From Rhodobacter capsulatus (GTDB lineage: Bacteria; Pseudomonadota; Alphaproteobacteria; Rhodobacterales; Rhodobacteraceae), in the NCBI RefSeq assembly GCF_003254295.1, contig NZ_QKZO01000006.1:142819-206818 (forward strand): 64,000 nt of DNA. Reading direction: 5' to 3'. Shown here piece after piece: positions 51,691 through 60,012 of this stretch; position 1 is the first letter of the stretch, and the number at the start of each line of letters is the position of its first letter. The position numbers and the translations under genes were made by a program. The notes beneath the pieces are model-generated. The model had not been told where the DNA came from and ran no database searches. It saw only the letters and a program-made list of their open reading frames with translations.

Positions 51691-53065
51691 CGTTGTGCAG
51701 ATAAAGCGCGTAATCCACATCCGCGATCCAGCGGGCGACGCGGCCGTGTTCCGCCGCCTTGATCGCGGTGAAGGTGCGGTGCATGTCTTCGCCCAGCGCC
51801 TCTTTCAGGAACTCCGACGCGGTGGCCGCCTCGATCGCCTCGCGCCAGTCGCGCGGGATTTGCAGCGCGTCATCGCCCGCATAGCCGTTGCCGGTCGTTT
51901 CCGGGCCGGGGTCGATGCGATGCTTCAGCCCGTGGCGGATCCCCGCCAGAATCGTCGCCGCGACCAGATAGGGGTTGGCATCGACGCCCGAGGGCCGATG
52001 CTCGATTCGCCGCGCCTTGATGTCGCCCGCCGGGATCCGCAGCGCCACCGAGCGGTTGTTCACCCCCCAGCTGGGCGAGACCGGCGCATAGCTTTGGCCG
52101 ACGAAGCGGCGCCAGGAATTGCCGTGCGGGGCAAAGACCAGCATCGATTCGCCCATCGTTTGCCGCAACCCGCCGATGGCGTGGCGGATGGTGTCGGTCC
52201 ATTGGCCCTCCACCTCCTCGGCGAAGATGTTCCGGCCGGTTTCGTCACAGAGGCTGACGTGGAAATGCATCCCCGAGCCCGCGTATTTCTCGATCGGTTT
52301 CGCCATGAAACAGGCCACGACACCATGTCGGCGCGCCTGCAGCCGGACGATGCGTTTGAGCCGCACCAGATCATCGGCGGCCTGCATGACGTCGGTGCGA
52401 TAATGCAGCGTGAGTTCATATTGCCCCGGCGCATATTCGGAAATCACCGTCTCGGCCTTGATCCCCATCGCCTCGGCGGCGCGGTAGATGTCACTGAACA
52501 GGGGCTCCATCCCGTGCAGGTGATCGACCGAATAGACCTCGGTCCAGTCACTGCGCCGCCCGTCCAGAACCGCCGCCGCGGGGCGCACGCCCTGCGCGGT
52601 GTCGGGATCGAGCAGGAAGAATTCCAACTCGAACGCGCCCGCCGGATGAAGCCCCTCGTCGGCCATCGCCTGCACCTGGCGGGCCAGCGCATGGCGCGGG
52701 TCCGAGGTCATTTCAGCGCCATCGAGATGATACATGCTCATCAGCACCTCGCCGCGCGGCGGGTTGGTGCCGTGCAGCGCCTTCAGCGTGCCGGGAATGG
52801 GCCAGGCGCGCAGATCGCCATCGCCCTGATCCCAGATCAGGCCGGTTTCGTGCACGTCTTCGCCCACGATATCAAGGCCAAGGATGGAAATCGGCAGGTG
52901 CCGCCCGCCCTTGTAAAGCCCGATCAGCTCGTGGCGGCGGATGATCTTGCCGCGGCCGATGCCGTTCGCATCGTGCAGCACGATATCAAAGGCCTCGATC
53001 TCGGGATGGGCGGCAAGGAAGTCTTCGGCTTCGTGCAGGGTGGAGCCGGTGGGCGAATGGGTCAT
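51686..53065 (-). CDS. Glutamine synthetase family protein (gamma-glutamylpolyamine synthetase-like)
   Basis: 459-residue GS-fold ATP-dependent ligase that would join glutamate to an amine. Catalytic blocks are ELEFFL, SGMHFHVSLCDETG, FAPHGNSWRRFVG and SVALRIPAGDIKARRIEHR with DANPY. The divergent start IEAFDIVLHDANGIGRGKIIRR and lack of the adenylylated Tyr region match PuuA-type enzymes (putrescine or other polyamine breakdown). It follows an aminotransferase gene by 1 bp, which supports an amine-degradation unit. Exact substrate unknown. Confidence 0.85.
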   Translation of the reverse strand: MTHSPTGSTLHEAEDFLAAHPEIEAFDIVLHDANGIGRGKIIRRHELIGLYKGGRHLPISILGLDIVGEDVHETGLIWDQGDGDLRAWPIPGTLKALHGTNPPRGEVLMSMYHLDGAEMTSDPRHALARQVQAMADEGLHPAGAFELEFFLLDPDTAQGVRPAAAVLDGRRSDWTEVYSVDHLHGMEPLFSDIYRAAEAMGIKAETVISEYAPGQYELTLHYRTDVMQAADDLVRLKRIVRLQARRHGVVACFMAKPIEKYAGSGMHFHVSLCDETGRNIFAEEVEGQWTDTIRHAIGGLRQTMGESMLVFAPHGNSWRRFVGQSYAPVSPSWGVNNRSVALRIPAGDIKARRIEHRPSGVDANPYLVAATILAGIRHGLKHRIDPGPETTGNGYAGDDALQIPRDWREAIEAATASEFLKEALGEDMHRTFTAIKAAEHGRVARWIADVDYALYLHNV

Positions 53066-53066
53066 G

Positions 53067-54437
53067 TCAGGTCTCGAGCAATTGGGCCGTCACGGCGTCA
53101 AAGGCGGCGATCAGGCGGTCGATCTGCACGCGCGTCGTGGCGGGCGAGATCAGCATCATGTTGTGGAACGGCGCGATCAGGCAGCCGCGGTTCAGAAGGC
53201 CGATGTGCAGCGCGGCTTCCAGCGCGGGGGCATGGGCCCGGGCGGCGTCAAAGCCATTGCGCAGGGGCCCGGGGGCGCAGATGAACTCGACCCGGGCGCC
53301 GACGCGGACGACATGCCACGGCAGCTTGCGGCGCTTCACCGCCTTCGACAGGCCAACGCATAGACGCGCTGCGCCCGCCTCCATCCGGGCGTAATTTGCG
53401 GGCGTCATCACCTGCGAGAGCGTGGCGACAAGGGCCGCGAATTGCAGCGGGTTGGCCGACAGCGTCGTACCCATGCCGCTGTGCCCCGCAGGGCGGGTGG
53501 CGTCATAGGCGGCGAAACGATCCGCCAGCTCGGGGGTCAGGCCCCAGACCGCGGTGGGCACGCCGCCCGCGACGCATTTGCCGACCACGAAGATATCCGG
53601 GCGCAGGCCATGCACACGGGTATAGCCGCCCAGGCCCGAGGAAATCGTGTGGGTTTCATCGAGGATCAGCACCGCGCCGTAGCGGCTGGCCAGATCGCGC
53701 AGCCCGTCGTGAAAGCCCGGTGCGGGCAGGACCATGCAGGAATTGGTCATCACCGGCTCGGTCAGGATCGCGGCGACATCACCCGCCGCCAGCGCCTGTT
53801 CCACCGCGGCCAGATCGTTGAAGGGCACGGCGACGGCGACGAGCGACAGATCCTCGACCTGGCCCACAAGCCCCGGGCGGGCCACGGTTTTTTCGCCCTC
53901 AAGGCAGACCATCGCATCATCCACCGTGCCGTGATAGCAGCCGTCGAAGACCAGCACCTTCGGCCGTCCGGTCACCGCCCGGGCGACGCGCAGGGCAAAG
54001 CGGTTGGCATCGGTCGCGGTCGTCGCCACCTGCCAGCGCATCGACCCGAAAACCTCGGACAGCAGCTGACCGGCCTGCAACGCCGCCGTCGTGGGCAGCA
54101 TGTAAGTGAGCCCCGCGCCGGCCTGCGCGCGGATGGCGCGCGCGACGGGCGCAGGCGAATGGCCGAACATGGACCCCGTGTCGCCCAGACAGAAATCGTC
54201 GATCCGGTGACCGTCCAGATCCTCGATCAGCGCGCCTTTCGCCGCCGCCACCAGCATCGGAAAGGGCTGCGGCCAGTCGCGCATCCAGTGCATCGGCACG
54301 CCCGCGAGCCAGGGCTCCGCCCCCGCCTGAAGCGCCGCGCGCGTGCGCGGACGGGCCGCGGCATAGGCCTCGGCTTCGCGTGCCGCAAAGGCGGCGATAC
54401 GGGCTGCGGCAATGCCGCCGATACGGGTTTCGGACAT
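53067..54437 (-). CDS. Class III aminotransferase, PLP-dependent
   Basis: 456-residue fold-type I aminotransferase near glutamate-1-semialdehyde aminomutase and omega-amino acid transaminases. Key parts are DFCLGDTGSMFGHSPAPVARAI, FDGCYHGTVDD, LILDETHTISSGLGG and the PLP Lys in FVVGKCVAGGVPTAVWG. The ATG at 54437 has a GGAGGG site. The gene is immediately upstream of the glutamine-synthetase-like gene, so both probably degrade an amine or diamine through a glutamylated or aldehyde intermediate (inference). Substrate unknown. Confidence 0.82.
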   Translation of the reverse strand: MSETRIGGIAAARIAAFAAREAEAYAAARPRTRAALQAGAEPWLAGVPMHWMRDWPQPFPMLVAAAKGALIEDLDGHRIDDFCLGDTGSMFGHSPAPVARAIRAQAGAGLTYMLPTTAALQAGQLLSEVFGSMRWQVATTATDANRFALRVARAVTGRPKVLVFDGCYHGTVDDAMVCLEGEKTVARPGLVGQVEDLSLVAVAVPFNDLAAVEQALAAGDVAAILTEPVMTNSCMVLPAPGFHDGLRDLASRYGAVLILDETHTISSGLGGYTRVHGLRPDIFVVGKCVAGGVPTAVWGLTPELADRFAAYDATRPAGHSGMGTTLSANPLQFAALVATLSQVMTPANYARMEAGAARLCVGLSKAVKRRKLPWHVVRVGARVEFICAPGPLRNGFDAARAHAPALEAALHIGLLNRGCLIAPFHNMMLISPATTRVQIDRLIAAFDAVTAQLLET

Positions 54438-54552
54438 GACTCCCTCCGGGCGCACCTGACCATGCCCGAAGCGCCAAGGCAACGCCCGGGCTGCAGCCAT
54501 TTCGACGCGCGTCCATGCATGGAACACATATGTTGCCACCGCTGCGCGCAAA

Positions 54553-54590
54553 GCAAAAGGCCCGGGACGCGCGTCCCGGGCCTTGTTTTG
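54553..54590. terminator. Perfect-palindrome terminator of nhaD
   Basis: A perfect 28-bp palindrome (54557-54584, arm AAGGCCCGGGACGC) flanked by A runs on one side and T runs on the other, so it can terminate transcripts in both directions. It lies 18 bp past the nhaD stop and upstream of the aminotransferase gene. Confidence 0.75.
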
Positions 54591-54602
54591 CCGCAGGGGC
54601 GA

Positions 54603-55928
54603 TCAGTGCGGCCGGACCGCCACTTCGAAGAGATGCGCGTTCAGCAGCAGATGCACGCCGATCGCGGCGAAATAGCCCAGCGCGATCGCCCAGGTCCATT
54701 TCAGATGCCCCGAGAACGAATAATGCCCCCGCGCCTGCCCCATCAGCGCCACCCCGGCCGCCGAGCCGATCGACAGAAGCGAGCCGCCGACGCCGCAGGT
54801 GAGCGTGATCAGAAGCCATTGCCCGTGGCTCATGTCGGGCTCCATCGTCAGCACCGCAAACATCAGCGGGATGTTGTCGACCACCGCCGACATCATGCCA
54901 AGGATGGTGTTGGCCGCGGTCGCGCCAAGCCCGTCGTAAAGCGCCACCGACAGCATGTCGAGATAGCCCAGAACCCCCAGCCCGCCGACGGCAAAGATGA
55001 TCCCGAAGAAGAACAGCAGCGTGTCCCATTCCACCCGCTCGAACTGCTTGAAACTGTCCAGAACCAGCTCGGTGTTGTGCTGGCGCCGGCCGTTGCGGGT
55101 CAGGAAATAGGAATAGATCTGCAGATAGCCCAGCCCCAGCATCATCCCCATCGCCGGGGGCAGATGCAGGAAGTTCTTGAAGCTGATCGCAGAGCCGATG
55201 GTCAGCCCGAACAGCACGATCACCATCGCCCCGCCGGGTTTCATCCTTGCGTTGTCCGCGGTCCGGGGGGGGATCTCGTTCGGGATCGCAAGGGACATGA
55301 TCGCCGCGGGCACCAGCCAGTTCACCAGCGAAGGCAGGAACAGCACGAAGAATTCGAAGAACTCGATCACGCCCTTTTGCCAGACCATCAGCGTGGTGAT
55401 GTCGCCAAAGGGGGTGAAGGCGCCCCCGGCATTGGCCGCAACCACGATCGAGATGCAGCCGATCATCACGAATTTCGGCGCCGCACGCCCGACCGCGACC
55501 ACCACCGTTCCCATCACCAGCGCCGTCGTCAGGTTGTCAAGAATGCCCGAGAGGAAGAAGGCGATGATCCCGGTCAGCCAGAACAGCTTGCGATAGCTCA
55601 GCCCCATGCCCACCAGTTTCGCCCGCAGCGCGTCGAAGACCCGGCGCTCCTCGAGCGTGTTGACATAGGTGATCGCGACCAGCAGGAACAGGAACAGCTC
55701 GCCATATTCCTCGACGATATGGGTGGCCTTTTCATGCGCCAGATCGGAAAGACCGGCGCGGGCATAGGCGATACCGATCAGCATCCAGATCAGCCCGGCC
55801 GCCAGCATCACCGGCTTCGACTTGCGCATGTGGGTGGTCTCTTCCATCACCACAAGCGCATAGGCGCCAAGGAAGATCATCACCGACAGAATGCCGAAGA
55901 TGCTTCCGGTCAGATCGAGTTGTTCCAT
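54603..55928 (-). CDS. nhaD: Na+/H+ antiporter, NhaD type
   Basis: 441-residue ion transporter with about twelve hydrophobic helices that exchanges sodium for protons across the inner membrane. Family marks are SGILDNLTTALVMGTV, NAGGAFTPFGDITTLMVW and SAVVDNIPLMFAVLTM, which carry the conserved Asp residues. The ATG at 55928 has CGGAGGAACC upstream. It ends in a perfect palindromic terminator. It lies next to the opg operon; both deal with osmotic or salt stress, though no shared promoter is seen. Confidence 0.92.
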   Translation of the reverse strand: MEQLDLTGSIFGILSVMIFLGAYALVVMEETTHMRKSKPVMLAAGLIWMLIGIAYARAGLSDLAHEKATHIVEEYGELFLFLLVAITYVNTLEERRVFDALRAKLVGMGLSYRKLFWLTGIIAFFLSGILDNLTTALVMGTVVVAVGRAAPKFVMIGCISIVVAANAGGAFTPFGDITTLMVWQKGVIEFFEFFVLFLPSLVNWLVPAAIMSLAIPNEIPPRTADNARMKPGGAMVIVLFGLTIGSAISFKNFLHLPPAMGMMLGLGYLQIYSYFLTRNGRRQHNTELVLDSFKQFERVEWDTLLFFFGIIFAVGGLGVLGYLDMLSVALYDGLGATAANTILGMMSAVVDNIPLMFAVLTMEPDMSHGQWLLITLTCGVGGSLLSIGSAAGVALMGQARGHYSFSGHLKWTWAIALGYFAAIGVHLLLNAHLFEVAVRPH

Positions 55929-55999
55929 GGTTCCTCCGGCTGTTTGCACCGGTTTATCCAGCCTGCCCCGGTGTCACAAGAGCGCCGTCGCCGTCGGTC

Positions 56000-56031
56000 G
56001 CAGGCTGGCACGCAGGCTGGCACGCAGACTG
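56000..56031. repeat. 12-bp tandem repeat between nhaD and opgG
   Basis: GCAGGCTGGCAC occurs twice in tandem (56000-56011, 56012-56023), followed by a third, shorter copy beginning GCAGACTG. It is within the 466-bp nhaD/opgG gap; no gene is seen there. Confidence 0.7.
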
Positions 56032-56179
56032 CGGCCCAAGGCGCAAGAGCCGGGCCGAGCGGCCGCGACTCACCCCCCGCCCGGGGCGGGACTGCCGCTC
56101 TTTGCAGCTGCGGAAAAACCGGCCGAAAGCCGCTAAAACATGTATCGAAATCGGGAAAATCCGCTTGGCCCGCGCAGAA

Positions 56180-56220
56180 TGCGCAACTTCGTGACGGATG
56201 CGCGGAAACTTGCGCAACTT
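56180..56220 (+). promoter_or_regulatory. Paired TGCGCAACTT direct repeats upstream of the opg promoter
   Basis: TGCGCAACTT at 56180-56189 and again at 56211-56220, 31 bp apart (about three helical turns), some 60 to 100 bp upstream of the predicted opg promoter. Spacing on one DNA face suggests a regulator; none is identified. Confidence 0.35.
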
Positions 56221-56275
56221 TGCGCCAAAACCGGCGGGACAGCGCCCATTTGACACATCTGTTACGCAAACTCTC

Positions 56276-56305
56276 TTGCCAGTTTTTAAGCACTGTGGCT
56301 ATAGA
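56276..56305 (+). promoter_or_regulatory. Predicted opgGIHC promoter
   Basis: TTGCCA (56276-56281), 18 bp, then TATAGA (56300-56305), close to the sigma-70 consensus and in an AT-richer stretch. Transcription would start near 56312, about 80 bp before the opgG start. Confidence 0.45.
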
Positions 56306-56394
56306 AACGGCAAACGGGGGCGCCCCTGAGCGGCCTCTGGAACTATCTGACTTTGCATAGAAAACAGATGCCCTCCAGCCGGAACAAAGCCTCC

Positions 56395-58005
56395 ATGATG
56401 ATGACCCGCCGCCACCTTCTGGTGACGCTCTCCTCGGCTGCGATCCTTGCCGGGACGGGGGCCGTGCCGCGCAGTGCCCATGCGCAGGAAACCACCCCGC
56501 CCGCGCCGATCGACGTGCCCGCTGCGCCGCCGCAAAAACCTTTTAGCTTCGACACGCTCGCCGAAGAGATGCGCGCGCGGGCCGGTGCCGGTCCCGATGC
56601 GCCGATGGTGCTGCCCGACAGCTTCCTCAACCAGCTCACCTATGATCTGTACCGGCTGATCCGCTTCGATCCGGCCAAGGCGCGGTTTGCCGATGTCGAA
56701 CGGACGCATTTCCAGCTGCATGCCTTCCACATGGGCTGGCTGTTCAAGGAACCGGTGCTGCTGAACGAGGTGATCGGCGGGCAGACCCTGCCGATGGGCT
56801 TCGACACTGACGATTTCATCTATGAGCGCGAAAGCCGCGACAAGGTTCCGCTGCATGTGGCGCTGCCGGGCGTTGCGGGCTTCCGCCTGCACACGCCGCT
56901 CAACCGCCCCGATGTCTTCGACGAGCTGGTGGCGTTTCAGGGCGCGTCGTATTTCCGCGCCCTTGGCCGCAACTCGGCCTATGGCCTCTCGGCGCGCGGC
57001 CTTGCGGTGAACACCGGCCTGTCAGTGGCCGAGGAATTCCCGCGCTTCACCCGCTTCTGGATTCAGCGCCCCGAGCCGGGCGGCGAGACGATCACGATCT
57101 GGGCGGCGCTGGAAAGCGCCTCGCTGACCGGCGCCTATCAGTTCGTCATCCGCCCCGGCTTCGAGACGGTGATGGATGTGACGGCGCGGCTCTTCTTCCG
57201 CGCCGACGTGCAGCAGCTGGGCATCGCGCCGCTCACCTCGATGTTCCTGTTCTCGGAACGCAACCGCAAGGATTTCGACGATTACCGGCCCAAGGTGCAT
57301 GACAGCGACGGGCTGGGCATCGTGCGCGCCGATGGCGACATCCTGTGGCGGCCGCTGGCGAACCCGTCGCGGCTGGCCTCGTCCTATTTCTCGGAAACCG
57401 CGCCGAAGTCCTTTGGACTTTACCAGCGCGACCGCGAATTCGACCATTATCAGGACGATGCCGCGCATTACGAAAAGCGCCCCTCCTGCGTGGTCGAGCC
57501 GATCGGCGACTGGGGCAAGGGCGTGATCCGTCTGGTCGAGATCCCGTCGGATCTGGAAGTGAACGACAACATCGTCGCTTTCTGGATTCCCGACGCGCCG
57601 GCGAAAGCGGGCGAAAGCCGCGAATTCAGCTACCGGCTGCGCTGGGGCGATCTGGAATTCGAGGATTTCGACGACCGCGCCCATGTCAAGGAAACCCGCA
57701 CCGGCGAGGGTGGGGTTTCGGGCGTGCAGAATACCGATGGCACGCGCAAATTCGTCATCGACTTCGTCGGCGGGCTGATGGACAGCCTTGGCCATGACGA
57801 GGCCGAGAACCTGAGCATCGTCGCCAATGCCTGGAACGGCGAGATCGTGACGAAAGTGCTGTCCCGCAACACCACCGACGGAATCTGGCGTCTTGTCATG
57901 GATGTGAAGCCGACCGGGGGTGACACTGTCGAACTGGCTGCCCATATCGCTGGATATGGTCGCAAGCTGACCGAAACCTGGCTCTATCAATGGATCCACG
58001 CATGA
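56395..58005 (+). CDS. opgG: Osmoregulated periplasmic glucan synthesis protein OpgG
   Basis: Periplasmic protein needed for branching or release of osmoregulated periplasmic glucans. 536 residues from ATG 56395, with a Tat-like signal (MTRRHLLVTLSSAAILAGTGAVPRSAHA, given by its ends). The mature part has FAFDTLAEEMRARA-like start and family segments GFDTDDFIYE, AYGLSARGLAVNTG and FRADVQQLGIAPLTSMFLFSE. First gene of opgGIHC. Starts at 56353 (TTG) and 56368 are also in frame; the twin-arginine start was preferred. The following gene overlaps its stop by ATGA. Confidence 0.92.
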   Translation: MMMTRRHLLVTLSSAAILAGTGAVPRSAHAQETTPPAPIDVPAAPPQKPFSFDTLAEEMRARAGAGPDAPMVLPDSFLNQLTYDLYRLIRFDPAKARFADVERTHFQLHAFHMGWLFKEPVLLNEVIGGQTLPMGFDTDDFIYERESRDKVPLHVALPGVAGFRLHTPLNRPDVFDELVAFQGASYFRALGRNSAYGLSARGLAVNTGLSVAEEFPRFTRFWIQRPEPGGETITIWAALESASLTGAYQFVIRPGFETVMDVTARLFFRADVQQLGIAPLTSMFLFSERNRKDFDDYRPKVHDSDGLGIVRADGDILWRPLANPSRLASSYFSETAPKSFGLYQRDREFDHYQDDAAHYEKRPSCVVEPIGDWGKGVIRLVEIPSDLEVNDNIVAFWIPDAPAKAGESREFSYRLRWGDLEFEDFDDRAHVKETRTGEGGVSGVQNTDGTRKFVIDFVGGLMDSLGHDEAENLSIVANAWNGEIVTKVLSRNTTDGIWRLVMDVKPTGGDTVELAAHIAGYGRKLTETWLYQWIHA

Positions 58006-58202
58006 CCGCGCATACCTCCTCTCTCACTGCGCTCGCGTCCGAAGCCGTCCTCACGCCCGATGCGCTGATTGCCGGGCCCTGTGCCCTGCCGGTGGCGCCG
58101 ATGGCGATGCCGCATCAGGTGATCGAACCGCAAAGCGGGCTGATCCGACGTCTGCTGACCGGTCTGCACCTGCAGGCCGCGCATGTCGGCACCGGCCACT
58201 GA
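58002..58202 (+). CDS. opgI: Small OpgI-like protein
   Basis: 66-residue protein encoded between opgG and opgH, overlapping opgG by ATGA and, if opgH starts at 58183, opgH by 20 bp. It has no signal peptide or transmembrane helix; the centre reads PCALPVAPMAMPHQVIEP. The name rests on position: R. sphaeroides has been described with an opgGIH-opgC operon in which opgI encodes a small protein of unknown role. I cannot compare the sequences here, so this is positional inference. Confidence 0.6.
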   Translation: MTAHTSSLTALASEAVLTPDALIAGPCALPVAPMAMPHQVIEPQSGLIRRLLTGLHLQAAHVGTGH

Positions 58203-60012
58203 GATCATGGCGCGCTCGCTCGCATCGCTCGCAGGGCTTTACGCCCTGCGTTTTCTTGCCATCGCCTTCAGCCTGATCGCGGGGATTGGCGCCTTCATCC
58301 TGTTCCTGCAGTTCGGCTCGGTCGACGGGATCGACGCGCTCGATGTGACGCGGGCAGTCTTGATCCTGATCTCGACGCAATGGCTGGCGCTTGGCGCCAC
58401 CGTCGCGATGATCGGCCTGCCGAGCCGCGCCCGGCCGCCGAAATACGACGCGACCGCGCCGATCAAGGGCAGCACCGTGGTGCTGGTGCCGGTCTATAAC
58501 GAAGATCCGCTGGTGACATTCGCCCGGATCGCCGCGATGGATGCCTCGCTGGCGGCCACGGGCGATGCGGCTTCGGTGCATTTCGCCGTTCTGTCCGACA
58601 CCCGCAATGACCTGATCGCCGCGCGCGAGAAGCTGATCTTTGCGCGCCTCGTGGCGGAACGCAACGCGGTCGGCCGCTTCTTCTATCGCCGTCGCGAGCA
58701 GAACACCGGCAAGAAAGCGGGCAATATCGAGGATTTCATCACCCGCTCGGGCGGGGCCTATGATTATGCCGTGATCCTTGACGCCGACAGTCTGATGGAA
58801 GGCGAGACCATCTTGCAGATGATCCGCCGGATGGAGGCCGAGCCGCGTCTGGGCCTGTTGCAGACCCTGCCCAAGGTGATCCGCGCGCGGTCCCGCTTTG
58901 GCCGGGCGATGCAATTCGCCGCCGCCTTCTTCTCGCCCGTCTTCGCCCGGGGTCTGGCCATGGTGCAGGGCGAAACCGGCCCGTTCTGGGGCCATAATGC
59001 GATCGTGCGCACCCGCGCCTTTGCCGAAAGCTGCGGCCTGCCCGCGCTGAAGGGCAAGCCGCCCTTTGGCGGCCATGTCATGAGCCATGATTACGTCGAA
59101 GCCGCGCTGCTGGCGCGCGCGGGCTGGATCGTGCGGCTCGATGACGATCTGGGCGGCAGCTACGAGGAAGGCCCGGAAAACATCGTCGATCACGCCAAAC
59201 GCGACCGGCGCTGGTGTCAGGGCAACCTGCAGCACAGCCGGATCATCGGCGCGCCGGGGCTGCGGCTGTGGTCGCGCTTCGTCTTCTCGCAAGGGATCAT
59301 GGCTTATATCGCGCCCTTGTTCTGGGTCGGCTTCATCCTGGCCTCGATCGCCGCGCCGCTGCTGGCGCCGCCGCCGGATTACTTCCCGACCCCCTACTGG
59401 CCGATTCCCTATTTCCCGCCGTCCGAAGCCTCCAAGGCGATCAGCCTTGCCATCGGTATCTTCGGCCTGCTGTTCCTGCCCAAGGTGCTGATCGCCACGC
59501 GGATGGCGCTGACGGGTGCGGCAAAAGGTTTCGGGGGGGCGGCGCTCGGCTTTGCCTCGACGCTCTCGGAACTGGCGCTGTCCTCGATCACCGCGCCGGT
59601 TCTGCTGATGTATTCGACGCGCTCGGTGCTGCAGGTGGTGATGGGCCGCGATGGTGGCTGGCCCACCAACAACCGCGGCGACGGCACGCTCAGCCTCAAG
59701 GACAGCTTCGCCGCCTCGCATTGGATCGTCACCATCGGCCTTGTCGGCCTTATGACGACGTGGTTTTTCGCCCCCGGCCTGCTGCTCTGGCTCTTGCCCG
59801 TCGGCCTGCCGATGGTGTTTTCGCCGCTGATCCTGTCCTGGTCTTCGCGGCCCTCGCGGTCGCGACTGATGGGGGTTCCCAGCGAATATGCGAAACCCGC
59901 CGTGGTGAAACTTCATGACGAAGTGCTCAATCGCTGGGCACTTGACGCCGAGACCGAACAGGAACAAGACGCGCGACAACCGAAGAAAGAGTTGTCCGCG
60001 CATCATGGCTGA
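58183..60012 (+). CDS. opgH: Glucan glucosyltransferase OpgH
   Basis: Inner-membrane glucosyltransferase that builds the beta-glucan backbone from UDP-glucose and moves it to the periplasm. 609 residues with N-terminal helices, then a GT2 domain (about 90-400) with PVYNEDP, DADSLMEGETI (DxD), HDYVEAALL and the RRWCQGNLQH motif, followed by several C-terminal helices. Start is 58183 (20-bp overlap with opgI) or 58207. Acts with OpgG and OpgC encoded by the neighbouring genes. Confidence 0.93.
   Translation: MSAPATEIMARSLASLAGLYALRFLAIAFSLIAGIGAFILFLQFGSVDGIDALDVTRAVLILISTQWLALGATVAMIGLPSRARPPKYDATAPIKGSTVVLVPVYNEDPLVTFARIAAMDASLAATGDAASVHFAVLSDTRNDLIAAREKLIFARLVAERNAVGRFFYRRREQNTGKKAGNIEDFITRSGGAYDYAVILDADSLMEGETILQMIRRMEAEPRLGLLQTLPKVIRARSRFGRAMQFAAAFFSPVFARGLAMVQGETGPFWGHNAIVRTRAFAESCGLPALKGKPPFGGHVMSHDYVEAALLARAGWIVRLDDDLGGSYEEGPENIVDHAKRDRRWCQGNLQHSRIIGAPGLRLWSRFVFSQGIMAYIAPLFWVGFILASIAAPLLAPPPDYFPTPYWPIPYFPPSEASKAISLAIGIFGLLFLPKVLIATRMALTGAAKGFGGAALGFASTLSELALSSITAPVLLMYSTRSVLQVVMGRDGGWPTNNRGDGTLSLKDSFAASHWIVTIGLVGLMTTWFFAPGLLLWLLPVGLPMVFSPLILSWSSRPSRSRLMGVPSEYAKPAVVKLHDEVLNRWALDAETEQEQDARQPKKELSAHHG

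Noticed and set aside
53442-56360. 972-codon plus-strand open frame opposite the aminotransferase and nhaD
   Set aside because: Shadow of real genes, with Gln/His/Arg-rich composition and no domain. Long antisense frames are common at this GC content.
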